Shown in pieces: positions 34,901-46,000 of a stretch of 64,000 bases of DNA (position 1 is its first letter; each line of letters starts with the position of its first letter). The translations under genes and the position numbers were made by a program. Source of the stretch: Macropodus opercularis. Its lineage: Eukaryota; Chordata; Actinopteri; Anabantiformes; Osphronemidae. The notes below the pieces were generated by a model. It ran no database searches and was not told where the DNA came from. It worked only from the letters and a program-made list of their open reading frames with translations. The stretch is from the NCBI GenBank assembly GCA_030770545.1, contig CM061091.1, positions 7,558,501 through 7,622,500 of the forward strand, in the 5' to 3' direction.

Positions 34901-36988
34901 CCTATATGATAAACAAAACATTATTTATCTTTAATAATATATGTACTTAGCTTGCATCAGATTTTTGTAGAGGGCAATAGTAAGTAACAAAATAGCAGCT
35001 ACATGTACTTGCGTTATAAACTGACAATTGTGTGTTCCTCTAACTGCACACAATATTTCCCACTGTGTCATGCATTTGAGGATATTGCCTTTTGTTTCAA
35101 ATTGCATAATCTTCCCCTTTTGTGACACAGTTCTGCCTCGTCTGCTGTTGTGCAAATGACAGAAAGACTTTTACTACTTTACACTGAACAAATCTACTGT
35201 CTGCCACTTTAAGTATTGTAGGTGCATTACAAACATCTGGCCATATAACATATGAACAAAAACTCAAACAGTACTACTTAGCTAAATTAAATCAGTTAAA
35301 AGTAGGATTACTTTACATTAAGTAAAACTGGAAATAGCTAAACTGTAGTAGTAACTGTAGTCAATTTTTAATCACAGCGTACAAAGCAATGCTGTATGAG
35401 AAATGAAAATCACTTTAAGATAAAAAAAAAAAGCTCTTCTGTTAAAGTACACACTGAATTGCTAGTTTTTCGCAGGGTGGGGAGGCAACCACTGATATGG
35501 TTAAATTCAAACTCTGAATCTATCTATAAAATAAAAATTGTAATCATTCTTAACTGCCATGCCACTAAAGAACAAATTATTTCTATAAATATTAAACTAA
35601 GAGGGTAGTTTAAATTATTTTGCCCTTTCAGTGGTTATTATCAAATACCATTAGGATGCCAGACAAGCAATTAAGTTTAGAGAAAAGTACTGCTATAGCT
35701 ATAGTCAAGCTACTGAACAAGAATGAATTCAGTCCCTAGTGACTGCCCAATAAGGCAAAGGCTTCAGCCTATTTAAACCAACTTACATGTACACAAGAAC
35801 AAGGCAAAAATGTACTATAGGGCTAGAAAATAAAAACAGGACTGATCCTTTAACTTGTGTTATGTACTGTATATCTTATCAGCACTTCAGATTATTTTTC
35901 GACATAAATGGAAACTCTGACCCCATTTGTTTCAGGCCAGGTGATCATGCAGAACACAAATGTGTTGTTTGGTCCAGCACCTGCGTCTCCTGGCACATCA
36001 GCAATCACTTTATATTTGGGGACAGGCTTTAAGTTTGCCTGTATCAGAGACATGAAATAGAAAGATATCATGCAAATACAGAGTTACAGAGAAATAAAAC
36101 TCACAGAGCTGTTGCATCAAACAAAGCTGCTTTTATTGCTAACAATAGCTGGTAATGACAGTGATTGTTGTAGCTGATTAATTGGGTGATAATATGTGAC
36201 ATATTTCAGAACATATAAAAAAATTAACTGGGTTAAATGATAGAAATCACCCACAACACATCAAGACTAACTTACTGCTTTATAGAGCTACTCTGCAGTC
36301 AGCAGAATTTATCATTTGGGAATGGCAAATGCCTTTATAATATTAACTTACTTATCCAATTAGTAGTTGACGTATGCCACACAGTGATTAAGTGATGTCC
36401 AGTGTAAAACAGCAATGCTTACCTCACTTGTATTTGCATACATTCGAAGGCCTGTGGAGGGTTTGGTTTTGTCTAGAAGTGCAACAAAATTACTAGAAGA
36501 AATGGATTTGCCCGTCACCTCTGTCTTCTCTAAAAACGTTTCCATGCTCCTAACGGCACTTGTATAAGAAAAGAAAAGAAAAGAAAAAGAAAGAAAAAGA
36601 TTTTGATCAAATATATCAATCAAATCAAATATAAATATATTATTTATTTATATTATTTATATTTGATTTGATTGAAATATTTGATCAGAATGTTTACTTG
36701 ATAGACTTCTGACAGTTTCCAAGTCTCAAATTTTTTTCTGCCTCTTCCATTTGATGTTTAGCCTCTATGGCAGAATACATTAGATACTTGTTATTAATAT
36801 TAACACAAATGGAATGTAACATAAACCATAAAGAGTTTTTTTCCACATCGGCTTATATAGAGACACTGACCTGATTCAGTGTTTGTGGAATCTGAACTGT
36901 TACAATTTTGGTCTTTGCCATCATTGCCACTGTTACTGTTAGCACATATCAAAATCAGAACTAACAGCCAGCTGAACCACCAGTTCAT
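31957..36988 (-). CDS. Adhesion GPCR subfamily G member, 13 coding exons, 513 aa
   Basis: Exons (5' to 3'): 36988-36871, 36764-36698, 36549-36423, 36026-35922, 34689-34564, 34407-34362, 34235-34141, 33998-33883, 33615-33347, 33240-33156, 32932-32803, 32626-32479, 32066-31957. All phases join. The signal peptide is MNWWFSWLLVLILICAN. A short Asn/Ser-rich segment with several N-x-S/T sites follows, then an AKHQMEEAEKNL helix and a GAIN-like domain. The GPS is degenerate in its tryptophans (CVFF and YSSDGC) but keeps CSCDHL|TYFGVLM. The 7TM region has SWMGVEGFHLYILLVRVF, SVVGWG, CYVTN, LLGITWIAI and LNTLQGFFIFLWFVM. Unlike the other three receptors, an extra phase-0 intron splits the TM5-TM7 exon in intracellular loop 3 (between RQTQQ and GGQSN). 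It is probably an ADGRG1/5-type paralogue; the exact orthologue is unresolved. Confidence 0.85.
34690..35921 (-). other. Long intron of the 513-aa receptor
   Basis: The largest intron of this gene. AT-rich, A11 run near 35422, no coding signal recognised. Confidence 0.6.
36567..36600. repeat. (GAAAA)n purine-rich tandem repeat
   Basis: Read in the gene's sense it is a TTTTC/TTTCT tract. It lies 18 bases upstream of the acceptor of the exon 36549-36423, so it likely serves as part of the polypyrimidine tract. Confidence 0.9.
36604..36687. repeat. 34-bp AT-rich foldback palindrome
   Basis: Arms 36604-36637 and 36654-36687 are complementary with a single mismatch, around a 16-base AT loop. The structure fills most of the 148-bp intron between exons 36764-36698 and 36549-36423, ending 4 bases from the donor. 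Confidence 0.9.
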
Positions 36989-37369
36989 CCTACAAAGTGA
37001 AGAAAATGTATTTCAAAACAAACAACAGTGCAATTTCTATTAATACACAAAAGGAATGTAGAAAAAGGTAGACAACCAAGTTATTATCATTGATAGCATG
37101 CTTTCTTAGAGCAGAATTTGTATTAATATCGATCAAGGCAATGACTTTATTCAAAACTAAATGGCATATACTGTAGCAAACAACGCGCCAAACCACGGTA
37201 TTATCAATTAAAAGCAAAGGAAAGAACACAACCAGACACATCAATTTTACTAACTGAAAAGTTATTTCTATACACTTTTCTAAATAACCAAGAAGTATTT
37301 TGTAACAGCACTGGTACAGATAGTTAAACTGGGTGATTCCGACCTACTGAGAACCATGATGTTGCCTAC

Positions 37370-37450
37370 CTTCGATTGCTACTGGGATTCCGTGGAAATG
37401 AAATGCAGAAAAGACACAGTAGTTTGTGTGGCAGCTAAAACATGCAACTG
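37370..37450 (-). other. Inferred non-coding first exon of the 513-aa receptor
   Basis: A minus-strand donor (cgaag|gtaggc, exon edge 37370) lies 380 bp upstream of the coding start, whose exon has an acceptor just before the ATG (ctttgtag). A TATA-like gatatatg at 37475-37482 would place the start near 37450. Confidence 0.4.
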
Positions 37451-37474
37451 AACGAAAACCTGTGAACAGCAGCT

Positions 37475-37482
37475 TCATATAT
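37475..37482 (-). promoter_or_regulatory. TATA-like box of the 513-aa receptor
   Basis: gatatatg on the minus strand, correctly spaced upstream of the inferred first exon. Assigned by position only. Confidence 0.3.
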
Positions 37483-38466
37483 CATAGTAAAAAAAAAACA
37501 TGTAAATGATTTTGTGCATAAAAAGAGGAAGCGCCTACTGATAGAAAGCAAAAATAAAGGTCTTTTAATCTTAACAGTATAAATATAATACCTCATTGAA
37601 TCAGTATTAGATATTTTCTTCCTATACTGGATTCAGAGTCAACATTAATCATGTTTTAAGATGTTTCTTCTATTAGTAGTATATTGGTCGATATATGAAC
37701 TGACATTTTTCAGGGGATTGTTCAAATTATGGCTGCATGTCACCAGTTTCACCAACAGAGGGAAGAACAACATTGAAAATCAAGTGAAACAAGGTCCTAC
37801 AAGCCTGACACAGACACCCCATCTACCACGTTGTATGATTTAATTTCCTCCAGGTTGACAGCCACTCTAAAAATACAAAGCAGACAAAAATGTATTATTG
37901 TTAAAGGCAAAATGTGATTTGCATCTCTCTTAGTTTCTTGATCAACACATTTACACAGAACAACACAACAACAACAAAACACCTTTGTATTGCAAGTGGT
38001 TTGATGTTCAATATCGTTAAATGACACAGATCATATTAATCTGGTCAACATGTCTGAATAGACCCACCTGTAGCTTATGACACAGTACATAAATTGGAGT
38101 ATGTGTTGCACAGTGTGTTGTGTGTGTGTGTGTGTGAACTATAGCCATGATTAGGATCTACTAGCGGCCGTGCATTGTCCTGCTTAGTTTGACTTGAATA
38201 AATACCCTCATAGTACCACCGTTAATGATACCACGGCTCCAGAAATCATATACAGAAGCACACTGGGGCAATTTAGCAATTATCACTTTAAAAAAATAAA
38301 GGGCGATTTAAAGATATTTGTCTAAATTTTAAAAAATCCACCAAAAATAAAGCTTTAACACGTTTGTACGTTAAATTACACAAGTCATAGTTTCATATAA
38401 GACACCAACATGACTGTCACCAAACCAACTATTCATTCAAAGTTAACAAGCTGCGTCCCTCACCCT

Positions 38467-38655
38467 TTATGAAGCTGTGAACCAGGGGAACCGCTCATAG
38501 TTGAGGCTGAAAGTGACAAACCCGGGACGGTTCGCTAGCACAGCGTTAGCCAAAATCATCTTACTAGATCCAGCTTCTCGTGATAGGCCCGTCTTGAAAA
38601 TGTCCTTGCAAAATAGACCTGCAACCAATGTAACGTCTTGTCCTCCTTCAGCCAT
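38467..38655 (-). CDS. Possible small protein, 62 aa, unrecognised
   Basis: The frame starts MAEGGQDVTLVAGLFCKDIF and ends FPWFTAS. The ATG has a good Kozak context (caca-ATG-g). The stop is followed within a few bases by a donor-like gggtgagg, as if the exon ended there and the rest of the transcript were 3' UTR. Upstream sequence has two CCAAT-type boxes. A separate minus-strand segment at 37802-37865 begins after an acceptor-like tttttag and stays open, but I could not join the two in frame. I recognise no family, and there is no signal peptide or clear TM. It could instead be a chance frame in the first exon of a non-coding RNA. Confidence 0.3.
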   Translation of the reverse strand: MAEGGQDVTLVAGLFCKDIFKTGLSREAGSSKMILANAVLANRPGFVTFSLNYERFPWFTAS

Positions 38656-38830
38656 TGTGCGTTAAAAGCTAGTAGATCTATTTGACTAGTAGCTAACGCG
38701 TAGGGATAGCGCTTCCTCCTCTCAACGAGTATCCAATCACAAGGCGCGTTTTCATGTCCAACGTGAGGCCTTCTAGCTGACCTTACGGTTGCCAACTCGT
38801 AATCTGATTGGCTATCGCAACTACCTGTCA
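38656..38830 (-). promoter_or_regulatory. CCAAT-box promoter region of the possible small gene
   Basis: A direct tatccaatca (38729-38738) and an inverted ctgattggct (38804-38813) lie 75-160 bp upstream of the small ORF start. No TATA is evident. Function is inferred. Confidence 0.35.
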
Positions 38831-39175
38831 ACGACAGTAATTTCTCTCCACCGTCTCCATCACCTAGAGTTTGAGCAAATAAATTCATTGTTGACTGCTG
38901 TCCTATTAACCTGTAGTAATGCAATCGTCTTTCTTTCACAGCACGTGTTGGCTGTCGATCAGATTTTATAGTCTATGGTGGGGTTATGTAGCAAAACATT
39001 AAACTTAAATAAAACAAATAATTTTACAGACATTATGTGCAACACCTGTGTGGACTTGTTTTGCAAGCATGCATGCGCGTGCTTCAGCACAACCTACGCT
39101 AAAAACATTCTCATAATGTTCAATGCTTATTTAATTGTCTGCAGCAACAACAAGCCGTGCGTTTTATTTTGAAAG

Positions 39176-40035
39176 TCCGCACAGGAACACTGCGCCCACG
39201 CGCCGCTGAGCTTGACGCGGGCGCTTCTCCACGTTAGGTACAGAAACACGATGATCAGAGGACCAGTGTCCGTCCTGCTCCGGCTGCCAGAGAGCTACTG
39301 TCTCAGGACAGGACGAGGAACAGCAAAGCAGGGTCCGGCTCCCGAGAACATTTCCTCCACGAAAGGGGAAAACTGGATACGAAGGGCAAAGAGGCGTGAA
39401 AAATAGCATTCGTTTATTTTTATTTTTTTAAGACGTGAGATAAAACAGCCGCGCTCACTGTCAGCTGCAACACTGCACGGAGCTGCGGCTGGCGGGGAAG
39501 TTTGAGCTCAGCGCCGGGTTGTAGTTTTACAGTTCGCAACTTGCTCAGGGTAAATTGAACCGTCAGTTATCGACAGGACAGGAGGGTCAACCCCCACTGG
39601 ATTAGAGCGCGTTAGCATGAACACATGTGCTAAGCGGCGTCTTCTGTAGAGCAACTTCACTGACAGCGAACAGACTTTTGTGCGAAGTGCACGTCCAAGG
39701 TTACGACTTAGGCTTTGAGGTTGAATTAAACCAGACGCTATAGCCGCAAAGGAAGGCGAGGCAGCGTTAAAAGTTTAAGTGATGGTGTCGTCACAGTGAA
39801 GACAACTCACCCTCATTCATGGAGGGTCACTTTTCATTGCGACGTCGATTGTAAGGCTGGGATGGCGCTCTTCTCCAGAATGGAAACGCGTTCGTGAGCA
39901 GCGCATCTCCACTAGCGTATCACAGTTGTAGCTGGACTTGTCATACTATAAAGCAGAAACGCTGCGAGTTTGCCGCTCGACACAGAGAGACTGAACAGAC
40001 ACAGAGCGGCGACCGCCTGCAGCCGCGCCGGGACC
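39176..40035 (+). promoter_or_regulatory. mmp15: CpG-rich promoter and 5' UTR of mmp15
   Basis: This stretch is distinctly richer in CpG than its AT-rich surroundings and leads into the first coding exon of mmp15 (ATG in ggaccATGg at 40036). The transcription start was not determined. Confidence 0.55.
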
Positions 40036-43000
40036 ATGGCCTTTTGGGAGAGCTGCTTCTGGTTGCTCTGGAGACGGACCCTCCTCGCGCTCTGGCTGTG
40101 CGCGCTTGTAGCGCGTGGAGCTGCGGATGACGGCACCTTTAGCACAGAGGTAAAAAATAAATAAATAAATAGACACGCAGCGCAGTTTTTAATGTATAAA
40201 CTGACAAAATATGTTTTACAATGAAACGAGAAGTGGTAGAGCTTAGCCATGACTTTATAATATTGATGATATCACATCGCCAAACTGCTTTGTCTTCACG
40301 AAAAGCAGGGATTGAACACTGAATCAGAAAGTGTATGGGTTGATACGTTTTTTATGAAAGTCACCAAAATCTCAAAGGGTTATTATAAACATATTCATAT
40401 TCTCTACAGTCTATCTATTGATTATTATTTTTTGAGCCTCATTTGTTTTCCTGTATTATATAGTTTGAAATGTGACAAAGCCAGTCAGAATTATAGCTGG
40501 ACAATTCACTGCACAGTATTTTGTTCATGTTACAAATAAATATATAATAACGTTAACACACCCTTTATTTCCCACGTCCCTCAATTAGTTATGCAAAATT
40601 TTCCCATATCCCTGTACACATTCATGTAGTAAGAATAACAGGAATTTTAGTCTGTGATGGAGGTATTGTTTATTATTTACAATTACCCAGGTCATATCTC
40701 CATCAAGATATAGCCCTAGCCCCGAAACATCTCATCTCACAAGCACTAAGGTCAAGTCTAAAGTCTGCATTCTTGTCCCACCACTCCAGCAACTATCCAT
40801 CACGCAGTACAATATGAGATAAGAGCTGACATGATAGATTTAAGAAGGTGATTTGTGGTGGGGCTCTGGTTTCTGTTTTTGTGCGGCATAAAGCGAGAGA
40901 GACAGAGACACCTCCATTCATTAGAGATGAACTTGCATTACCAAACAAGGTGACCAGGTCCTGGTTGTGAATCAGGTTACAACACAGTCTGATGGGGGTA
41001 TTAACATAGTTGTGGTTTGTGTAAACAGGTGTGTGGGCTAATGGATCTTACTGAGACAATAGAGGGATGGAGACATTCCTATGCATTTGCTGCTGAGTGT
41101 GTGTGTGTGTGTGTGTATGCCCAATTAAACATGTTGTTGTTTTTAAGTGAATTCTTGAATGCTTACTATATACACACAAAGACATTGTATATGTTATTAA
41201 GTATATAATATGTCTGTGTGTCTTTTGAGTTAGATGTAAAAGAAACCTCAAGTGACCAACTAGTCTTCGAGGCAGGACGACCCTAAAGTGGCTGTCAACA
41301 AGTAAAAATATACATAGTAACACACTGCTTGGATGTTAATGATTAATCATTAATCCTACTGATCATTTATTTGATAAAATGTATTTTAAGTGACAGTCGG
41401 AAGTATGTGCAGGATAACTATTAGTTCACTACATCTTACTGTTTTATGACGTGGAGTTACATGTGTTTGCTGACATTGACACATATTGACATAGAATAAA
41501 GTACCAGCATGGCTTTCTGCTCTCACTGTGGGATGAACAATGTGGCAGCTGCCCCACTTCAGCTATGTTATGCTATTTGAGGCTCGTACTAATGCCAAAC
41601 TTCAGCAGAGGTTCTGGATATTAATACAGCCTTGGAGCTGAGTGTAAGACAGCTCAGCGCAATGCTGCTTCAACATCACAACAAAAGTGATGAACTGTAT
41701 TACCGGTAGCAGTGAAATTTGTTGTGTGACTCTACTTGTTTAAAAGTAGCCTTTATCTGTTAGATTAGGTTGCAACTACATTAGTAGTACCACTCTACCA
41801 TTAAATCACATACTGATAAAGATAAGCACTCAGAGTTCAGTCTGGTCCCTGTAGTTCAGTAGTTGGTCTGAGAACTCAGCTCTGGCTTTGTCTGGACAAA
41901 AGGGTGGTGCAAAGCCAGGAGAATGGGGGAAATAAAAAATAAAATGTCACTGCAGTGACCAAGAAAAACATGCGATTCAGTTGACAGAGATTGTAGCAGT
42001 CAGTCTCAGCTGTGGAGCATGTGATGGCTGAATGTGACAGCTGTTCTCTAACTGGGACACACACATACACACTTTCACCATGCACAGACATGCTGGGCTT
42101 GGGACTCGAAGGCATCTTAGTGAATACAATGGGCCCTGTTGTCCGAAAAAAAAAAAAAGCTATGAGAAAAAACTTCGGAGAGAGAATAGAACAGGAAGAG
42201 GCAAAGTACACATATACTGTAGCATGAGGAGAGCGTGATGAGACAGAGTCCTGTAGACAGTGCAAATGTGCACAACTGCAGTTCGTACCTAAGCAGCGTA
42301 GTAGTGCTGAGTGGTGAGACAGCACACAACTTGACAACTTCCTCAATCTGTATCCTCTTTGTATCCGTGTCATCTGCAACATGTTGTCTCTGCACATTGA
42401 CATTCCAGCTACTTCCCCCTCACTCCCCTGTGATTGGCTGTCACCATGTACACAAAGATTGCTCCAGTGATGGGACGAGACAGGGAAAGGCCACGGGAGG
42501 ACAGAGTGTGTACGACTTCATAAACCCTTCAACGTGAACAAATCAAATTCTGCTCCTCTCATCTGTCTGTTTCTCTTAGTGCTCCATTTACTTATTCATC
42601 CTTTTGGTGGGACTTTTTTTTTAGGGGGTGGGGGGGTTGTAGGAGATGGCAGCAGGCCAAGTGTCAGAACAAAAGCTGCATTTGTAACTTGGCTGACTTT
42701 GTCGTGAACACACACACACTTGCACAACACCCTCCTGGCAGGTTTTATGTCTCCTTGTATATTGCTTGGTCTGGTTTTGGCAGGTAGGCTGAAGGACTCT
42801 TTGAAAGACCATTTAATAGACGAGTCCAGCGCGCACACGCACGAGCACCCCCCCCATTTCTCCTGTTGTCTATGAGTTGTTTTGTATTCAGCCCAGCTGA
42901 TGAGCTGAGGTGGGCGGCCAGACCAAAGTACTTTAGTGTAGTGACGATGGAGGTGAGGGAAGGCAGGGACTCGTACGCCGCCATACATCTTGCTAAAAAT

Positions 43001-46000
43001 ACTGTCGCTCTGCCCTTGTACCTGACTATAGCCTGTTGTAAATATTTGTTCTATGGAGACGGAGACAACAGACACAAAACCATTTCATGTCAAGCAATAT
43101 CAGTGTAGAAAAGCCATTTGGAAGGAAACGGAAGAGTCATGTCAGAAACTTCACACAACAAGGTTTTGATTTTTTTTTCTGAAGGGAATTCAAATTTTGC
43201 GCCACAGTTTCTCCCTGTGTGTCTGTTGTGGTTGAGTGGCCACCACTGGCTGCATTACTGCATTGCTAAGTGCTTTGTTTTCATCCTCAGACAGAATGAA
43301 ATATGCACAACACTGCAGACATGCAACACCAATCGATACTAATAAGGTCTTGAAAGATTTTGCCTGTTGTGGACATGTTTTGTCATTGAGGAAATTCATT
43401 TATTTTTCTTAACTCATACGAAGCAACTACCATTGAGCTTTAAAATGTTTGTGATTTGGATTCAAGAGCAACATTTTTGATAATATCAAGTTTCAGATTC
43501 TCTTTTATGAAAGTGTTTGTTTGTAAATTTTACAAATGTGTTATTAATGTGCTTCTTGGATCATGTGTACAGCCAATATTGATTGATTGTAACTGGTGTC
43601 TTTCACATTGTTGTGTAACAGTAACAATGTATGATAAAATAACTGGAGATGAAAGTGTTTGTGTGAACTCCACCACCTGTTTCCCTCACCTTGAACTGTG
43701 GCTGTGTATGTGTGTGTTTGAGATTGGGACAGAGAAAGTTTTTAGATAGCATTTCAGGAAGTGCACATTTATCTGAGTCAGTTTACTTTGTGTGCATGTG
43801 TGTAATTGTGTGCCATTTACTCAATTGTTTGTTTGAAGCTTCCTTATCTGAAGGTCAAGGTGGGTCAGGGTTAAGTCCAGTTCAGCCTTCGCTATGCTCC
43901 CTCCTCCTCACACACACACACACACACACACACCATCGGTTTCGAGCCATCGGTAAACCTGTTTTTATCTTAATTTTTGGCTGTTAGCACTACTCGCACC
44001 CCAGCAGCAACCATCAACCCCAAACCTAAGGATTGATGGTGTGCATATGCCACGGTATGCCTTCTCAACTTCTCACCAGGCATGTCCATTATTAACAGCC
44101 ATATTACAGAGGGAAAGGAATTCATTGTACAATTTACACCTGTAAAGTATAATAATATCCGTATTGACAACTGGCATCAGCTATAAACAAATTCTGTGGG
44201 AAACAGTTCTCTATACAGGAGCCTGTCTCCACATATGTGTTGAAAAATGGGTTGAATGAAGGCCAAAGGTCAAAGCCGAGCACTTTATTTGTTAATTTGG
44301 TTGTTTTTTGTCTTACTGCATAACTTACAGTTTGTGAGGATTTGCTTAATTTTTCAACTGTCTCTACCATCTCACCCATTGTTTTGTTATAAATGTATAA
44401 GACGTGACCTTCAGGGCAAAAAGAACCAATGACCGTGCATTAAATAGGTGCCAGCAGTAATCTACTACCTTTAATTGATCGCAAAGAATGAGATGCTGTC
44501 AGGATGTGTCAGGCTCAGCTCAGGGTTTGACATTGATTGATCAGGCAGGATTCGTTAACGTCACAATGATTAATCGCAGCAGCACTGCAAGGACTGGTGT
44601 GAAGATGGTTGCAGGAGCAATACAGCTGAGTACAGATGGAAAGCTCGCGTTGATGTCATGTTAAGGTTTTGTTTCTTATCGCCAGTCACACTTTGTGTTG
44701 ACTAAATCAGTTCTTGTGACTTGAAGGTAGCCCACATTCGTGCCTTTTCAACCTTTTAAGTACATCCAACTGTATTTAGTTGCGTAGAGGGTGCAGGACA
44801 TTTAAATCAAGCAACGTCCGGGACACCCTTTGCAATTTGTTTTCATTGGACTGCAGGGACATTTTGTCTGCACAGGATACACATACACACCTAAAACTTT
44901 TGTACTGTCTTTGTGGGAAGTTTTCAGCTCCACTAATTTATATTTGAAATGTGTGTTTAAGAGAGAGAGAGAGAGGTGTGTTTGCTTTTCAGACTAAAAA
45001 AGGAGTGGGTATGTAAATATAGAGCTTTATCAAGGAGTATTTTGCATTGTGAAAGATGGGCGTACACACAGACACTCATACACACACATTGATGCACACT
45101 CTTTTATATTCCCTGCACCACTTTAGGGAGTGCCTCTGTGCTTCTAGTATCCCAGACTTACCCGTATGCGATCTTCTGCATGTGTGTGCGTGCAATATTA
45201 AATTTCTACATAACAGGTGGGACAGACTTTGCGTCATCTGTGATTGGGTCAAGTATCATGTTTTCTGCCTCTCATCTGTCATTAACTCCGACCCCCCAGC
45301 CCAGTTCTTCCAGTTACATACTCACAGAAGTGTAGTCAGACACAGCAAGCCTCACAGGGACTGATCTCCTCCCTGACCTCTCCATTTTATGCACATAACA
45401 GTAACGCAAGCCAATGCATAGCAGAGTACAGCTGAGGTTATAATATCACTTTCTACTTTTGACTTAATAATCGGAAGTTAAAAAAAAAAAAGTAGACATG
45501 CCACAATCAACTGTCTGAGTACTAAAGCGATTTTTCCTCATGTTGTGATATATATCTGAATCTGAAGTCAGCTTTTCAATTGTAATTTTAAATTATAAAC
45601 CTTTTGAACATTCAAATTTAATTCTTAATTACACCAAATATATTCTGATATTCTATCAGGTCTTTGTGGACTAAGTTGTTGATGATTAAAGGCTCATGGT
45701 GATTGATACTTTGTAAATCCTTTTGTTGTCAGTGCTATTAAGAGCTTTGATTTATCAGTTCATGTTATTCTGTTGCTTACTTTCTTTTATGTTATGCTAT
45801 GCTTCGTTTCCCTTCTGATTTTCCTCATACGTTTCTGCAGTTGTGGCTGAGAAGATACGGTTACCTGCCTCAGGCAAGCAGACAGATGTCAACCATGCGA
45901 TCGGCACAGATCTTGTCCAACGCCATCAGCGACATGCAGCGTTTCTATGGCCTGGAGGTCACTGGACACATGGATCCTGAAACCGTCAGGTCAGCAGGGC

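Larger units (their letters stand above)
36989..37796. other. 5' region of the 513-aa receptor
   Basis: Contains an inferred first exon and promoter (see 37370-37482). The rest is AT-rich with no coding exon. Confidence 0.5.

Noticed and set aside
41876..42403. 175-aa minus-strand open frame in mmp15 intron 1
   Set aside because: No domain, low-complexity composition, and no splice or promoter context; it lies wholly inside an intron of the opposite-strand gene.
42596..43075. 159-aa minus-strand open frame in mmp15 intron 1
   Set aside because: Ends in a Pro/Lys run from a G-rich tract; no recognisable protein family and no supporting signals.
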